Part shown: piece after piece, positions 21,675-32,640 of the stretch
Layout: every line of letters begins with the position of its first letter
Position numbering within the stretch: position 1 is the stretch's first letter
Assembly: GCA_016946835.1 (NCBI GenBank)
Contig: JACVTC010000122.1
Coordinates: 1 to 64,000 of the forward strand
Length of the DNA stretch: 64,000 bases
Origin: Neocallimastix lanati (nom. inval.)
Lineage: Eukaryota; Neocallimastigomycota; Neocallimastigomycetes; Neocallimastigales; Neocallimastigaceae
Reading direction: 5' to 3'
Position numbers and translations under genes: made by a program
Notes under the pieces: generated by a model
Database searches by the model: none
Seen by the model: only the letters and a program-made list of their open reading frames with translations
Told to the model about the DNA's origin: nothing

Positions 21675-24600
21675 TTAAGAAGGAAGATCAATTACAAAAG
21701 GTTGATATTTATGTCTAACATAGTACTCGTTTGCATCATCAGATGGTTGACAGAATTCGTTGTTAACATTCGAAGATTTGTTCTTCTTTTCTTTTCTGTA
21801 ATATTCTTGTATTAATTGTCTATCAAGAATTTGATCTTCATCAATCCAAGTATTTTCACTAAAATCGCATCCTTTCCATTTAATCAAGTAACGATTCTTA
21901 TTGTTAAAGGTTTTCATTTTAATTATTCTTTCAGGAGTTCTATCAATTGTATCCGTATTAAGATTAATATTTCTTCTACGAGTATTTCTTCTGTTTGAAA
22001 ATTCATTTTCATGATAAGGTTCGAGAAGTGAAACATGAAATACAGGGTGACAACGCATATTATTAGGAAGTTTAAGTTCGTACGCTAAGTCACTAACTTT
22101 TCTTATTATTTCAAAAGGTCCTATTAGTTGATCAGATAATTTTCTATTTTTCTTTGTTGTATTACCCTTTAAAAGATAAACTTTATTTCCTACTTTAAAA
22201 TCTGGAGAATCCATTCTTTTCAGATCTGCATATTTCTTATAAGTCTTTTTTGCTTGCTCTAAGTTTTCTTTTAAAAATTTAATGTTTTCATTAATATTTA
22301 ATATTCTTTTCTCAGCTCTATGCGGATTCTCATTTGAAGGAATTTCAGGATTAAATTTCGGATTAAAACCATAATTTGCAAAAAATGGTGATTGATTTAT
22401 TGACTGTTGTAAAGTATTATTATAGGAAAATTCTGCAAAAGGTAATAAATCAAGCCAGTTATTTTGCTTTTCATTGATGAAACAACGAAGATATTGTTCC
22501 AATATCGAGTTCACCCTCTCCGTTTGACCATCGGTCTGCGGGTGATAAGCAGTAGAAAAAGAATGCTTAATATTTAAAAGAGAGCAAAGACGATTCCAAA
22601 AATCAGAGGTAAACTGAGAACCACGATCAGAAATAATAGAATCGGGGAAACCATGAAGTTTAAAAATATTAGCAATGAAAGAATCAGCAGCAATAGAAGC
22701 AGTAGGAAGACATCTAAAAGGTATAAAATGAGCCATTTTAGTTAAGCGATCCACAACAACCATTATAGTGGTCATATCTTTGGATTTCGGAAGTTCAACA
22801 ATAAAATCCATAGAGATAGCAGACCAGGCTCTATTTGGTGTAGAAAGTGGAGAAAGTAAACCATATGGCTTATGTCTTGGGATTTTGGATTTTGAACAAA
22901 TTTCACAAGATTTAATAAACATTTTAACATCTTTTTGTAATTTAGGCCACCAGAAATTACGAGAAATAAGTTCAATAGTTTTATTAATTCCAAAATGACC
23001 AGCAGAAATAGAGTCATGATGGAGTTCTAAAACTCTTATTCTAATTTTATTGGGAACATAAATTAAATTTTCAAAAAGTAAATAACCATTTTTGTCAAGA
23101 GAAAATTTATCGATTTTACTAAAAGGGGGATCTTTTGATTTATCATTTTTAAGAAATTCAGTTATTTTGCAATAGAATTCATCATTAGCTAGAGAATCAT
23201 GAATAGAGGAGATTAAAGAATCATTCTTAAAACTACATGAATTAATAACGCATGAAATAGGACGAACACTAGCAAATAAATGATCACTACGTCTTGATAA
23301 AATATCTGGTTTACCTGACTTTTTACCAGCTCTGTAAATTAGTTTAAAATCAAATCTAGATAAGAATTCATACCAACGAATTTGGCGTTGGGAAAGAAGT
23401 TCAGGTTTTCGAGGGAAAGTTAAATTCTTATGATCAGTATAAATAATAAACTGATGGCGAGCTCCTTCTAAGTAATGTCTCCATCCTTCCAATGCAACTT
23501 TAATAGCAAGAAGTTCTTTGTCATAGATAGGGTAATTTCTTTGGGATTTAGTTAAGCTAGTAGAAATAAAAGCAATTGGATGCAAATGCCCATCAAATTC
23601 CTGAGAAAGAATTGCACCAACAGCAAAATTACTAGCATCAGTTTCAACAATGAATTGTTTGTTGCTATCAGGATGTTTCAAAATAGGAGCAGTAGTAAAT
23701 AATTCTTTTAAAGTATCAAACGCTTTTTGTTGTTCAGAACTCCAATTAAAAGGAACATTTTTTCTAGTTAATTTGTGGAGAGGATTTGCAATTTTCGCAA
23801 AGTCTTTAATAAAAATTCTGTAATAATTACAAAGTCCAATAAACGATTGAATTTCTTTAACGTTTGTTGGAACAGGCCAATCTAAAATTGCTTTAACTTT
23901 TTCTTTATCCATTTTAATTCCATCTCTTGATAAAACATAACCAAGAAAGGTAGTTTCAGTTACATCAAATTCACACTTTTCTAATTTAACAACTAAATGA
24001 TTCTCTAACAATTTTCTTAAAACTTTCTTAACATGTACATGATGTTCTTCCAAAGTATTAGAATAAATTAAAATGTCATCAATGTAAGAGATTACAAAAT
24101 CATCTAAGTAATCACTGAGAACATCATTTATAAAATGTTGGAATGTAGCAGGGGCATTCTTAAGCCCAAAAGGCATAACGAGATATTCAAAGTGCCCGTA
24201 TCTTGTACGAAAGGCAGTTTTGTACTCGTCACCTTCTTTAATTCTTACTAAGTTATAAGCAGATTTTAAATATAACTTAGTAAAATATTTAGCACCTTTA
24301 ACTCTATCCAACAATTCACTAATTAAAGGAAGTGGATAAGAGTTACGGATGGTCATTTCGTTCAATTTTCTATAATCAATAACTAGTCTATAAGTACCAT
24401 CCTTTTTTCTAACAAATAAAATAGGTGCACCAGCAGGAGAAGAAGATTTCCTAATAAAACCCTTTTTTAAATTCTCTTCTAAATATTTCTTTAATTCTTC
24501 TCTCTCCGTTTCAGTTAAAGGGTACAACGGACCATAAAATAGACTACAATTATCTTTTAATTTAATTTCACAATCATAATTACGATGCGGAGGTAACACA

Positions 24601-26441
24601 TTACAATTATTTTCATTAAACACTTCTTTAAACATCAAATAGATTTCAGGTACTTCGACCTTTTCACCATCTTTATTTAAATTATTATTTTCATCATTAC
24701 ATTTTTCAATTACATTTAATTTCTTACATTTACTAGATTCACAAATTTTCTTTAAAATCCTTAAACTATTAGTACTAATTTTACTATCACAATTCATAAC
24801 AATAATATCATCACTATCGCTAAAGTTATCACTATCACTATCATAATTATTAAATTCAGAGCAAGTTCTAATACGAGTTCGGCGGCCACGAATAGAAATT
24901 TCTTCTTCTGAGTCAGAGTCGGAATCAGAGTCAAAGAGAGGTTTTCTTTTTCTTGATTCTTCAATAATAACTTTGTTTTCTTCTAGGTTGGTAGCAGGTT
25001 CTTTTCCTTTGTTCCTTTTCTTGTTCTTGTTTTTCCTTTTTCTTTTACCATTGTTACAATGTCTTGCACAGAGACCGGATCCGAAAGAAATCTTCTTTGC
25101 GTCATGGTAGTTGTAGGGGGAGTGCTTATTGATCCATGGTAAACCCAAGATAATATCAACATCAGGAATCCTGAGAACATAGAGTTGAATCGTTTCCAAG
25201 TGGTTCCTTAAACGAAGAACGCATTTCTCAGTTTCCTTTTTTACTGATGAAACACCATATCCAAGACCAGTAACACGGAAAGGTTCTTCGATTTCTTTTG
25301 TTTTAATTCCAAAGGCTTTAGCGAATTCAGGATGGATAAAATTAAGATCAGAACCAGAATCGATCAGAGCTCTTGCTTTTACTTCTTCTATATCGTTTGT
25401 TTTAATATAGAAATCAATGATATTACTTTTCTTTGTCAAAAGTGAGTTTTGTTCTTCCACGATTTTTCTAACTTTGACAATATCTTCTTGGCTGTTGATT
25501 CTTCTAATTCTTCTTAAACTACTTGAGGGTGTGGTAGCGGTGTTTTCTTGTTTACTGATAATCTTGACTCCGGCAGGTTTCTTCTTATTTGGACAGTTAA
25601 AATAGCGATGACCTGGTTTTTTACAATAATAGCACAATCCTTTCCTTCTTTCTTCATCTCTTGAATTCGAGTTTTCTTGATATAATTTCTGGTTAGAAGG
25701 GAAGTAACTTGTATTCGTTTGTCCTCTCTTAATTCTGTATAAATCTATTTCCATTGGGTCACTAGTAGACGCATGATTATTATTATTTATTTCCTTACGA
25801 TGGTAATAATTATGATAGAAAAATTCATTTATTTCATGTCTCTTAGTTAAGCTTTCGATACTAAGGACATCAGTGAAAAGTCTTCTTAAGTTGTTGGGAT
25901 TTGGATTTACCACTGCAAGGTGCTCCCTCATCTTGTAGTGAAGTCCTTTTACAAACATATAAATCTTAGCAGAATCGTTAAAATCTGAATGTCTGCTGAT
26001 TTTATTAAATTCATTTATATACTCACTAACATGACCAAATTTATGTTGTCGGATGCTGCATAATTTACCGTTTGCGACAACTGTGCTCATGTCCTGCTCT
26101 CCAAATTGATTTCTTAATTCTTGAATAAAATCTTCATAAACATTGAGCAGGGGATCATTATTTCTTCGCAAGTTTGAGGCCCATATCAAGGGATCACCGA
26201 CAAGATAAGAAATTATAAATCTGACCTTTGTATGGTCGTTATTGAAACCTTGTGGATTGGCTTCCATAGCTATTTCAGCTCTTGTAAGGAAGCCATCAAA
26301 GTCCTTCTTGATTCCAGAAAATAGCGGTGGTTCGTTAACAATCTTTTGATTGTTACGGGGCGGAACTTGATGATTCTCTTGATTCATTTCTTGCAGGTTA
26401 AGGTCTTCGAATCTTCTTATTAGGTTGTTAAATCCCTCCAA
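21675..26441 (-). CDS. GYP-7 gag-pol polyprotein with chromodomain
   Basis: A single 1588-residue frame. Parts with rough residue numbers: gag domain 1-230; zinc knuckle CYYCKKPGHRYFNC ~270; retropepsin LIDSGSDLNFI ~365; an acidic Ser/Asp/Glu-rich linker ~500-560; reverse transcriptase ~680-850 with MPFGLKNAPATFQ and YIDD near 790; RNase H ~930-1050 with VETDASNFAVGA; integrase H-H-C-C finger ~1140-1190; integrase core ~1210-1320 with SDRGSQF and HPQTDGQTERVN; and chromodomain ~1505-1555 (YLIKWKGCDFSENTW). Gag and pol are fused, as in Tf1, so no frameshift is needed. The chromodomain probably directs integration to marked chromatin in this clade. Confidence 0.93.
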   Translation of the reverse strand: MEGFNNLIRRFEDLNLQEMNQENHQVPPRNNQKIVNEPPLFSGIKKDFDGFLTRAEIAMEANPQGFNNDHTKVRFIISYLVGDPLIWASNLRRNNDPLLNVYEDFIQELRNQFGEQDMSTVVANGKLCSIRQHKFGHVSEYINEFNKISRHSDFNDSAKIYMFVKGLHYKMREHLAVVNPNPNNLRRLFTDVLSIESLTKRHEINEFFYHNYYHRKEINNNNHASTSDPMEIDLYRIKRGQTNTSYFPSNQKLYQENSNSRDEERRKGLCYYCKKPGHRYFNCPNKKKPAGVKIISKQENTATTPSSSLRRIRRINSQEDIVKVRKIVEEQNSLLTKKSNIIDFYIKTNDIEEVKARALIDSGSDLNFIHPEFAKAFGIKTKEIEEPFRVTGLGYGVSSVKKETEKCVLRLRNHLETIQLYVLRIPDVDIILGLPWINKHSPYNYHDAKKISFGSGLCARHCNNGKRKRKNKNKKRNKGKEPATNLEENKVIIEESRKRKPLFDSDSDSDSEEEISIRGRRTRIRTCSEFNNYDSDSDNFSDSDDIIVMNCDSKISTNSLRILKKICESSKCKKLNVIEKCNDENNNLNKDGEKVEVPEIYLMFKEVFNENNCNVLPPHRNYDCEIKLKDNCSLFYGPLYPLTETEREELKKYLEENLKKGFIRKSSSPAGAPILFVRKKDGTYRLVIDYRKLNEMTIRNSYPLPLISELLDRVKGAKYFTKLYLKSAYNLVRIKEGDEYKTAFRTRYGHFEYLVMPFGLKNAPATFQHFINDVLSDYLDDFVISYIDDILIYSNTLEEHHVHVKKVLRKLLENHLVVKLEKCEFDVTETTFLGYVLSRDGIKMDKEKVKAILDWPVPTNVKEIQSFIGLCNYYRIFIKDFAKIANPLHKLTRKNVPFNWSSEQQKAFDTLKELFTTAPILKHPDSNKQFIVETDASNFAVGAILSQEFDGHLHPIAFISTSLTKSQRNYPIYDKELLAIKVALEGWRHYLEGARHQFIIYTDHKNLTFPRKPELLSQRQIRWYEFLSRFDFKLIYRAGKKSGKPDILSRRSDHLFASVRPISCVINSCSFKNDSLISSIHDSLANDEFYCKITEFLKNDKSKDPPFSKIDKFSLDKNGYLLFENLIYVPNKIRIRVLELHHDSISAGHFGINKTIELISRNFWWPKLQKDVKMFIKSCEICSKSKIPRHKPYGLLSPLSTPNRAWSAISMDFIVELPKSKDMTTIMVVVDRLTKMAHFIPFRCLPTASIAADSFIANIFKLHGFPDSIISDRGSQFTSDFWNRLCSLLNIKHSFSTAYHPQTDGQTERVNSILEQYLRCFINEKQNNWLDLLPFAEFSYNNTLQQSINQSPFFANYGFNPKFNPEIPSNENPHRAEKRILNINENIKFLKENLEQAKKTYKKYADLKRMDSPDFKVGNKVYLLKGNTTKKNRKLSDQLIGPFEIIRKVSDLAYELKLPNNMRCHPVFHVSLLEPYHENEFSNRRNTRRRNINLNTDTIDRTPERIIKMKTFNNKNRYLIKWKGCDFSENTWIDEDQILDRQLIQEYYRKEKKNKSSNVNNEFCQPSDDANEYYVRHKYQPFVIDLPS

Positions 26442-26650
26442 TTTGATTATTTTAAATTGACTTAAATTTTTGCAATTTCTTTAACAAAAATATCAAACAA
26501 ATAAATATTTCAAACTATAACGTTTTTTCATCTAGTCGATCTAGCTCTATCCTTTGAAGCGGTGCTGTCGAGTAAACGTAACGTTATAAATTAAAATATT
26601 AAAGGTTTATGGTTTTTCGAATCTTGTTCTAAGACGTGTAATTGTAATTT

Positions 26651-26716
26651 CGGTAGCAATATTATAGAGCTGGTGGCAATATTCTGAAACTGGTAGCAAT
26701 AATCTAAAACTGGTAA
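26651..26716. repeat. 20-bp tandem repeat in the GYP-7 leader
   Basis: About 3.5 imperfect copies of CTGGTAGCAATATTCTGAAA lie in the untranslated leader between the 5' LTR and the gag start. A possible packaging or dimerisation signal, but this is conjecture. Confidence 0.7.
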
Positions 26717-26808
26717 AAAAATATTTTGAATCAAGCCACACACAAGCCACTGTTAACGTATCACGTGTTATAATCTTGACTTATAACGTATTTTATTGAG
26801 AGAAAAAG

Positions 26809-26819
26809 GTAATTGTTAT
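26809..26819 (-). other. Putative self-priming site of GYP-7
   Basis: On the minus strand the 11 bases ATAACAATTAC directly follow the 5' LTR. They are fully complementary to GTAATTGTTAT in the LTR (plus 26972-26982), and pairing can extend two bases into the LTR end. That segment begins 38 nt after the first base of the TATAAATAG box, where a transcript start is expected. Confidence 0.75.
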
Positions 26820-27592
26820 TATAAAGTTTTGATTTAAAAAATAGATTATAAGTCAAAAATTATAATAACACTAAATAACACAAAAATGTTTTATAAACAA
26901 ATAAGTTTTATTATATTTAGATTTTAAAATAATCTTTATTAATTATTAGTGTTATTAACAATAAATCGTTAATAACAATTACATCGATTAAAATACATGA
27001 AATTTGGTTAACTATTTATATTTTTATCTTATTACATTTAGAATATATAATTCCTATTGAATTATATTATCTAACTATTTATTTAAAAACAATACTAACC
27101 TAAACTAATAATAAATAATTAACTATTACTAAATAAAGAGAATTATAATTAATAACTAAAATAAATATAAACAATTTCAATCGAGCTCATTTATTATTTA
27201 TTTATTATTTAAATATTATTAATAAATTCTTATTATATTTTCTATTTAAAATTAATATAAAAGTTGTCATAATTATTTAATATGATTTTAGCATAAAATG
27301 CCGCAAGTTTCAACATGACTAATTGCATAGTTTCATGTTGTTAATTTATCTTGTAAAAAACCTTAACTCTTATTATTTAAATTAAATTACATAAAAAGAA
27401 ATGATTTTCAATTACTAGTTTCACAAGAGAAATTTTTAATTTATTAATATGATTGGGAAGAAGTCGAAGTTTTGTTTAAAATTATTTGCAATAATTTTAT
27501 ACACGTGATTTTTAATAAATTTATTTCAATTTTACTTAAATTTATGATTAAATTTAATTAAAATTTATAAAGATATTAATAATATCTTTACA
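26820..27592 (-). repeat. 5' LTR of GYP-7 (element on minus strand)
   Basis: Identical by eye to the 3' copy. Promoter words on the minus strand: TATAAATAG (27020-27012) and the candidate transcript start at 26982. Confidence 0.93.
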
Positions 27593-27597
27593 ATTAC

Positions 27598-28578
27598 TTG
27601 CTTGAAATAATAGCAAGAAAAACTTGTTCAATTTTATTTTTTATTTATTTATTTAAAAAAGCGTTTATACGAGCGAATAGAGCTCATATACAGAGTTAGA
27701 AGAATTGTCTTCTTTAGTGTTGCACTCGACGAATAGATTTGGTTCTAGACTAGGTAAAACTCTATAAGAGAGCACCGTAGCCTATTATAAAGGAAAACGG
27801 TTCTAGGTTTGCAACAACTCTGGCGAATAAGGAGCTTTCGTCACCGAAGGCGTAAGATTAAAATTATATAGTATTTTAAAATTTTATTTCGTGCTTACTC
27901 GCGGCACTAGTTATAATAGTACTGACGGTTTTTTCTATAGTTGTGAGTCAATAGTACTATTCTATTTTATCAATCAATAATTTCATAATTAATATTATAA
28001 TTTTATAATTAAGAAAACAAAGATTAAAATATAAATATAAGGTTTATACGACTTCCAAAGCGACAGAAGTTGGTCTCTGTTTTCGTAACATTTTAGTGTT
28101 CAGGTACTATTGATATCGGGGAAAACAATTTGTTTTATTCTTTTCAGCTAACAATAAGTTAGACATAATAAAGAATCTAACAATATTACTTCCTTTTGTC
28201 TATAAGACATTAACAATCGATTTTATCTGCGTTATCACTAAAAGGCTAAAGGAACTTATCGTATAAAACTTTGATAGATTATATATTTAGTTGGTCCAAT
28301 ACTATATAATCTAGTTTATATTTCAGTAATTTTTGATAAATAATTATAAAATAAAAATATTTAATTATAAAATATTATAAAGTGTTAGTAAAATTTTGTG
28401 TTCTTATCCATTAACCTTGGAAACCTACCAATAAACAACTTTTGAACTTTTGGAATCGCTACTACCTATCTACCTTTTGGATTATTGGAATCTCTACTAC
28501 CACTTTGGGAACTTCTGGATTCTACCGCCTATTCTTTACCTTTGAAAACTTATTCTACTCTACCTTATTTATTTCAAT
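27598..28578 (+). other. GYP-4 leader, right part
   Basis: Noncoding leader resuming after GYP-7. It includes a relatively GC-rich segment (27660-27860) and, at 28436-28530, imperfect ~28-bp repeats of a TTTTGGAATCTCTACTACC type just before the start codon. A TTTTCAG acceptor-like site at about 28141-28147 leaves open an intron in this leader. Confidence 0.6.
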
Positions 28579-31023
28579 ATGGACAACTATAATCAAGAAA
28601 ATCCTACCTTTAAGGACGGTTTTGCTGGTGATCGTCGATTCTTTAAAGGATTTCTAGCTAAAATGGAACTTATTTTTATGATTCAACCGGAAAGATTTGC
28701 AAACGATGAAGCTAAAGTAATCTATATCATTTCTCGTTTATATGGAAACGCCATGAATTGGGCTGCTACTCTCATTGAAAACCAAGATCCTTGTCTCCTT
28801 AATTATAATCAATTCATTGCTAGACTAAAATCAGTATTTGGAAGCTACGATTCTACCTTTATTGCAAACCAGAAATTAAGAACAATCAAACAAAAACGAA
28901 TTGGTGAAGTCAGAAATTATATTTTAGAATTTAATAAATACGCCGATGAATCTTCTTGGAATGAAGAAGCCAAGATGGACGCCTTTCTTGCCGGCCTACA
29001 TGACCATATTGCTACTAGAATTTTAGAAATGTTTCCTGGACCTCAAACCCTCTTTGCTATGCAAACAATTGCATCTAGAATCGATAATCGTATTTCTACT
29101 CATAGACAATTCTCCAATCTTCAAGGTCAAAATTCAAATAATAGTAATAATAATAAAAATAAAAAAGGCAAAAAATCATTCTTTTTCCAAAAGCAATTTA
29201 AATCTAAACCTCATGGACCTCTATCTCATGAAGAAAAAGAAAGAAGAAGAAGAGAAAATCTTTGTTTATATTGTGGATCCTCTGAACATTCTCTCGACAA
29301 TTGTCCACTTAAAAATAAATATAAAAATAAAAATAAACCTTCATCAAGTAGCACTTATGTTTCTAATCCCGAATCAAAACCTATTTCTAGACCTAGAGTT
29401 TCTGACTCAAATCTTCCTATTTACGAATTTTCTTTAAGTATTGATAATACAAATTCTACTGCTAAAATTCTTCTCGATACTGGTTCTCAAATCAATTTAA
29501 TGGATATCTACTATATTAAAGAAAATAATATCCCGTATTCAACTAAAACTAATTTCCCTAAGGTATCTGGCATTGGTGGAAAGCAAACTATTCTTGGAAA
29601 AACTCTTCCTATTTCCATCACTTATAATAACCATAAATGTAAGACTCAATTCTATGTGGTTGACCTTCCTTCTTATTGTGCTATTTTAGGTTTCGAATGG
29701 ATTTCTACTCACAATCCCGACATTGACTTCAAAAATAAAGTCTTAAGATTTAATTCCAATTATTGCATTGAAAATTGTTTAATCATCCCTAACTCCTTTA
29801 CTTCTTATGTTCCTTTAAATACTACTAAACAAAATGACAAAAATGAAAATGAAGAAATCAATAATAAAATAAGCAAATCATTACAAAAAAAATTACTTCC
29901 ATTTATAGACACTTTCAGTGAAATATACACTAATCAATCACCTCCTTATTGTCCTTTTGATAGCGAGATTAAACCCAAACAAAATGAAAAACTTCATTAT
30001 GACCCAATCTACCCCTTAACTAAAAATGAATCTCTAGCTTCGAAGAAATATATTAAAGAAAATGAAGACAAAAAATTTATTAGAAAATCTAAATCTCCAG
30101 CTGCTGCTTCTGTTTTATTTGTTCCCAAGAAAGACATAAATGACCTCTTCCGTATTCATAAACCACCCTCCGATTTTTTTTCTGATAAAGATTCTCAATT
30201 CACTTCAAAATTTTGGTCAGCTATTTGTAAATCCTTCAATATTACAACGAAACTTGCTTCTCCCTTCCATCACCAAACCAATGGTTTAACGGAGAGGGTG
30301 AACTCCGTTATTGAACAATACTTAAGATGTTATTCAAACTTCAAAGGTTCTGATTGGTATAATTTTTTATTCCTAGCAGAATTCAGTTATAATAATTCAA
30401 TTCAAGAATCAATTAAGTACTCACCTTTTTATGCAAACTATGGATATAATCCAAGATATTCGCCATCAATTCCAAACAGTACAGATGTTCATAGAGCTGA
30501 TGAATTTACAAAAGACCTTTCAGAATTATTTAAAACACTTAATGGAAATTTACAACAAGCAAGAAAAAAGCAAGAAGAATTTGCAAACAAACATCGTATT
30601 GAAGCTCCAAATTTTAAACCTGGTGATAATGTGTGGATTAATAGTTCACTTATAATTCATAATGGAAATAAAAAACTTAAACCTAGAAAACTTGGTCCAT
30701 ATAAAATCATTAAGAAAATTTCTCCCGTTTCATATAAGTTAGACTTACCAAAAGAAATCAGAATCCATCCTGTAATACATGTTTCTGAACTTGAACCATT
30801 TTATGAAGATCACTTTGGACGAAAGAAAGAACCACCACCACCGGTAATTATTGACAATGAAGAAGAATACGAAGTTGAAAAAATTCTTGATAAAAGAAAA
30901 CATTATGGCAAAACCCAATATCTTATTAAATGGAAAGGCTATCCTTTATCTGAAGCATCTTGGGAACCCGAAGAAAATTTAAATTGCCCTAAACTCTTAA
31001 AAGAATTTAACAAAAATAACTAA
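28579..31023 (+). CDS. GYP-4 gag-type polyprotein with protease and chromodomain
   Basis: An open 814-codon frame starting [14 protein letters not shown]. The first half has a gag domain related to GYP-7, a zinc knuckle [14 protein letters not shown] (~residue 228) and a retropepsin [11 protein letters not shown] (~297). The second half has an integrase tail ([14 protein letters not shown]) and a chromodomain ([20 protein letters not shown], ~780-800). Polymerase and RNase H motifs are not found, so the element could move only with enzymes supplied by a relative. An open frame of this length suggests selection or youth despite the non-autonomous make-up. Confidence 0.85.
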   Translation: MDNYNQENPTFKDGFAGDRRFFKGFLAKMELIFMIQPERFANDEAKVIYIISRLYGNAMNWAATLIENQDPCLLNYNQFIARLKSVFGSYDSTFIANQKLRTIKQKRIGEVRNYILEFNKYADESSWNEEAKMDAFLAGLHDHIATRILEMFPGPQTLFAMQTIASRIDNRISTHRQFSNLQGQNSNNSNNNKNKKGKKSFFFQKQFKSKPHGPLSHEEKERRRRENLCLYCGSSEHSLDNCPLKNKYKNKNKPSSSSTYVSNPESKPISRPRVSDSNLPIYEFSLSIDNTNSTAKILLDTGSQINLMDIYYIKENNIPYSTKTNFPKVSGIGGKQTILGKTLPISITYNNHKCKTQFYVVDLPSYCAILGFEWISTHNPDIDFKNKVLRFNSNYCIENCLIIPNSFTSYVPLNTTKQNDKNENEEINNKISKSLQKKLLPFIDTFSEIYTNQSPPYCPFDSEIKPKQNEKLHYDPIYPLTKNESLASKKYIKENEDKKFIRKSKSPAAASVLFVPKKDINDLFRIHKPPSDFFSDKDSQFTSKFWSAICKSFNITTKLASPFHHQTNGLTERVNSVIEQYLRCYSNFKGSDWYNFLFLAEFSYNNSIQESIKYSPFYANYGYNPRYSPSIPNSTDVHRADEFTKDLSELFKTLNGNLQQARKKQEEFANKHRIEAPNFKPGDNVWINSSLIIHNGNKKLKPRKLGPYKIIKKISPVSYKLDLPKEIRIHPVIHVSELEPFYEDHFGRKKEPPPPVIIDNEEEYEVEKILDKRKHYGKTQYLIKWKGYPLSEASWEPEENLNCPKLLKEFNKNN

Positions 31024-31353
31024 AATTAAAACTTGAAAATGAATCTTTACTTTATTAATATTAAACTTATATTAATTTATTAATATCAATATTACTAAAT
31101 ATTATTTTATATTATTAAATATTACTAATATTCATGTATTCTTATTATATATTATATTCATGTAACTTTATTAATATCATGTAATTTTATTCAAAAAAAA
31201 AGTTCGTACTATAAAATGGTTAATTAAATATTTTTATTTTATAATATTTTATTTTATTTTAATTTAGTTTAGTTTAGTTTAGTTTGCTTAATTTTAGTAT
31301 AGTTATGCCTAACTGTTAGATTCGTCTGGTATCCGAATCCTGGAGGCGGACCA
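31024..31353 (+). other. GYP-4 3' untranslated region and purine tract
   Basis: A/T-rich, with a TTTAG repeat run at 31262-31284. It ends in CCTGGAGGCGGACCA, a purine-rich tract abutting the 3' LTR, where plus-strand priming is expected. Confidence 0.6.
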
Positions 31354-31999
31354 TGTAACGAAATCCTCAGTTAGTAAAATTAGAACCTTGGTTCAATGGT
31401 TAGTTACATTGACCATGACCAATACTTCATGGGTTCGACTCACACCTCAACCCATTTTGCATTAATAATTATTTTATTAATTATTTTATTAATTATTAAT
31501 AATATCTTCTTGAATATTCTTTCTGTATAAAATTATAGAAAGTTAAAGATTCTTTCGGTTCGTAATTCAACCGAAATGAATTTAGAAATTCTTATTATAT
31601 AAATTATTTTATTCTTTTTTGATAAGATTCATTTTCATCAATTAAAATCTATATTCTAGAAACTTTACATTGTTAATTATTACAAACATATTTCTAAATA
31701 TTTCTTTAAAATTATTTTTACATGTTAAAACTGTTTTTCCGTTAAAAGTATAAATAGTGCGAACTTCACGAATGAAAATATTTTTCTTCGTGCTTTTATT
31801 AATAATAATTAACGTATAAGTAATTCGAAATATTACCTTGTTGATTAATATTAATAATTACTTTAAATTTTATAATTAATAAAAAAATATTTCTAATAAA
31901 ACGAATTATTTATACAGATAGTGTAAACCTATTGAGTTTTCTTCTTTTGTGTGTTTCTATACCCCGTCCCGCCGTTACAATAGAAGCACCTCCGTTACA
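31354..31999 (+). repeat. 3' LTR of GYP-4
   Basis: 646 bp, TGTAAC..GTTACA, uninterrupted. TATAAATAG at 31749-31757 and GTGCTTTTAT at 31790-31799; A/B-box pair at 31389-31441. Followed by the AGTAT duplication at 32000-32004. Confidence 0.92.
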
Positions 32000-32565
32000 A
32001 GTATAAAAATTTAATTAAGAAATAATATAGAAAAGTAGACTTTATTAAAAAAAGGAAAAGAGAAAATAGTTAATAAAATCCAGTTGCATGTTATTTTTAT
32101 ATATTACTATTTATAAATATTGTATTATTATATTATTCTCACATAATATTAATATAACATATTATATTAATATTATAAACTTAAATTATTATGAAAATTA
32201 TAGTATAAAAATTTAATTAAGAAATAATTTAGAAAAGTAGACTTTATTAAAAAAAGGAAAAGAGAAAATAGTTAATAAAATCCAGTTGCATGTTATTTTA
32301 TAATAAATAAAATAAATACATAAACAAAAATATATTTTTTTTAGTTATATTAGAGTGAATATAACTAAAAAATAAAATAATTAATTTTATTTAATTATTT
32401 ATTAAAAATAGTTTTGTGTTAATAAAAAGTTTATTTTTATATAATAAAATAAACAAATAAATTTTTATTAATAAAAGTTGTTAAAAACTTCTTATTTAAC
32501 GTTAAGAACGCAAAGACAACTTTCAGCATAAACATTTTATATTTATTATTATAATTTGTTTGTCA
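32000..32565 (+). repeat. GYP-2 5' LTR, right segment, with an internal tandem duplication
   Basis: Resumes the GYP-2 LTR after GYP-4. A ~195-bp stretch (beginning TATATTACTATTTATAAAT and ending near TGCATGTTATTTT) occurs twice in this LTR but once in the 3' LTR. The first copy is the one split by SOLO-3 and GYP-4, so the duplication predates GYP-4. Confidence 0.8.
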
Positions 32566-32567
32566 AT

Positions 32568-32583
32568 TGGTGGAGAACCGGTC
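32568..32583 (+). other. Putative primer-binding site of GYP-2
   Basis: TGGTGGAGAACCGGTC begins two bases after the 5' LTR, matching the GYP-1 site in position and most bases. The tRNA is unidentified. Confidence 0.6.
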
Positions 32584-32640
32584 TTCCCGGGCAATATATA
32601 TTAAAAATTTTATTAAAAATTTTTTCTTGTGTTACATCAA

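Larger units (their letters stand above)
20865..27592 (-). mobile_element. GYP-7: Tf1/sushi-type chromovirus, looks whole
   Basis: 6.7-kb minus-strand element with 773-bp LTRs that I read as identical, the target duplication ATTAC (20860-20864 and 27593-27597), and one continuous gag-pol frame of 1588 codons ending in a chromodomain. A purine tract (complement of 21638-21651) precedes its 3' LTR. No tRNA-type primer site is seen, but the site next to the 5' LTR is complementary to the LTR interior. The youngest insertion in the window. The frame is whole; at most about one residue-level defect is suspected. Confidence 0.95.
12164..31999 (+). mobile_element. GYP-4: non-autonomous chromodomain gypsy element, itself invaded
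   Basis: Starts TGTAACGAAATCC at 12164 and ends CCGTTACA at 31999, flanked by AGTAT on both sides. Its 5' LTR is interrupted near its start by SOLO-5 and GYP-6; its long leader is interrupted by GYP-7. Removing these leaves about 6 kb. The body carries one 814-codon frame with gag, protease, integrase-tail and chromodomain parts; polymerase motifs were not found. I count about one large loss. It is younger than GYP-2 and older than its three guests. Confidence 0.88.
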
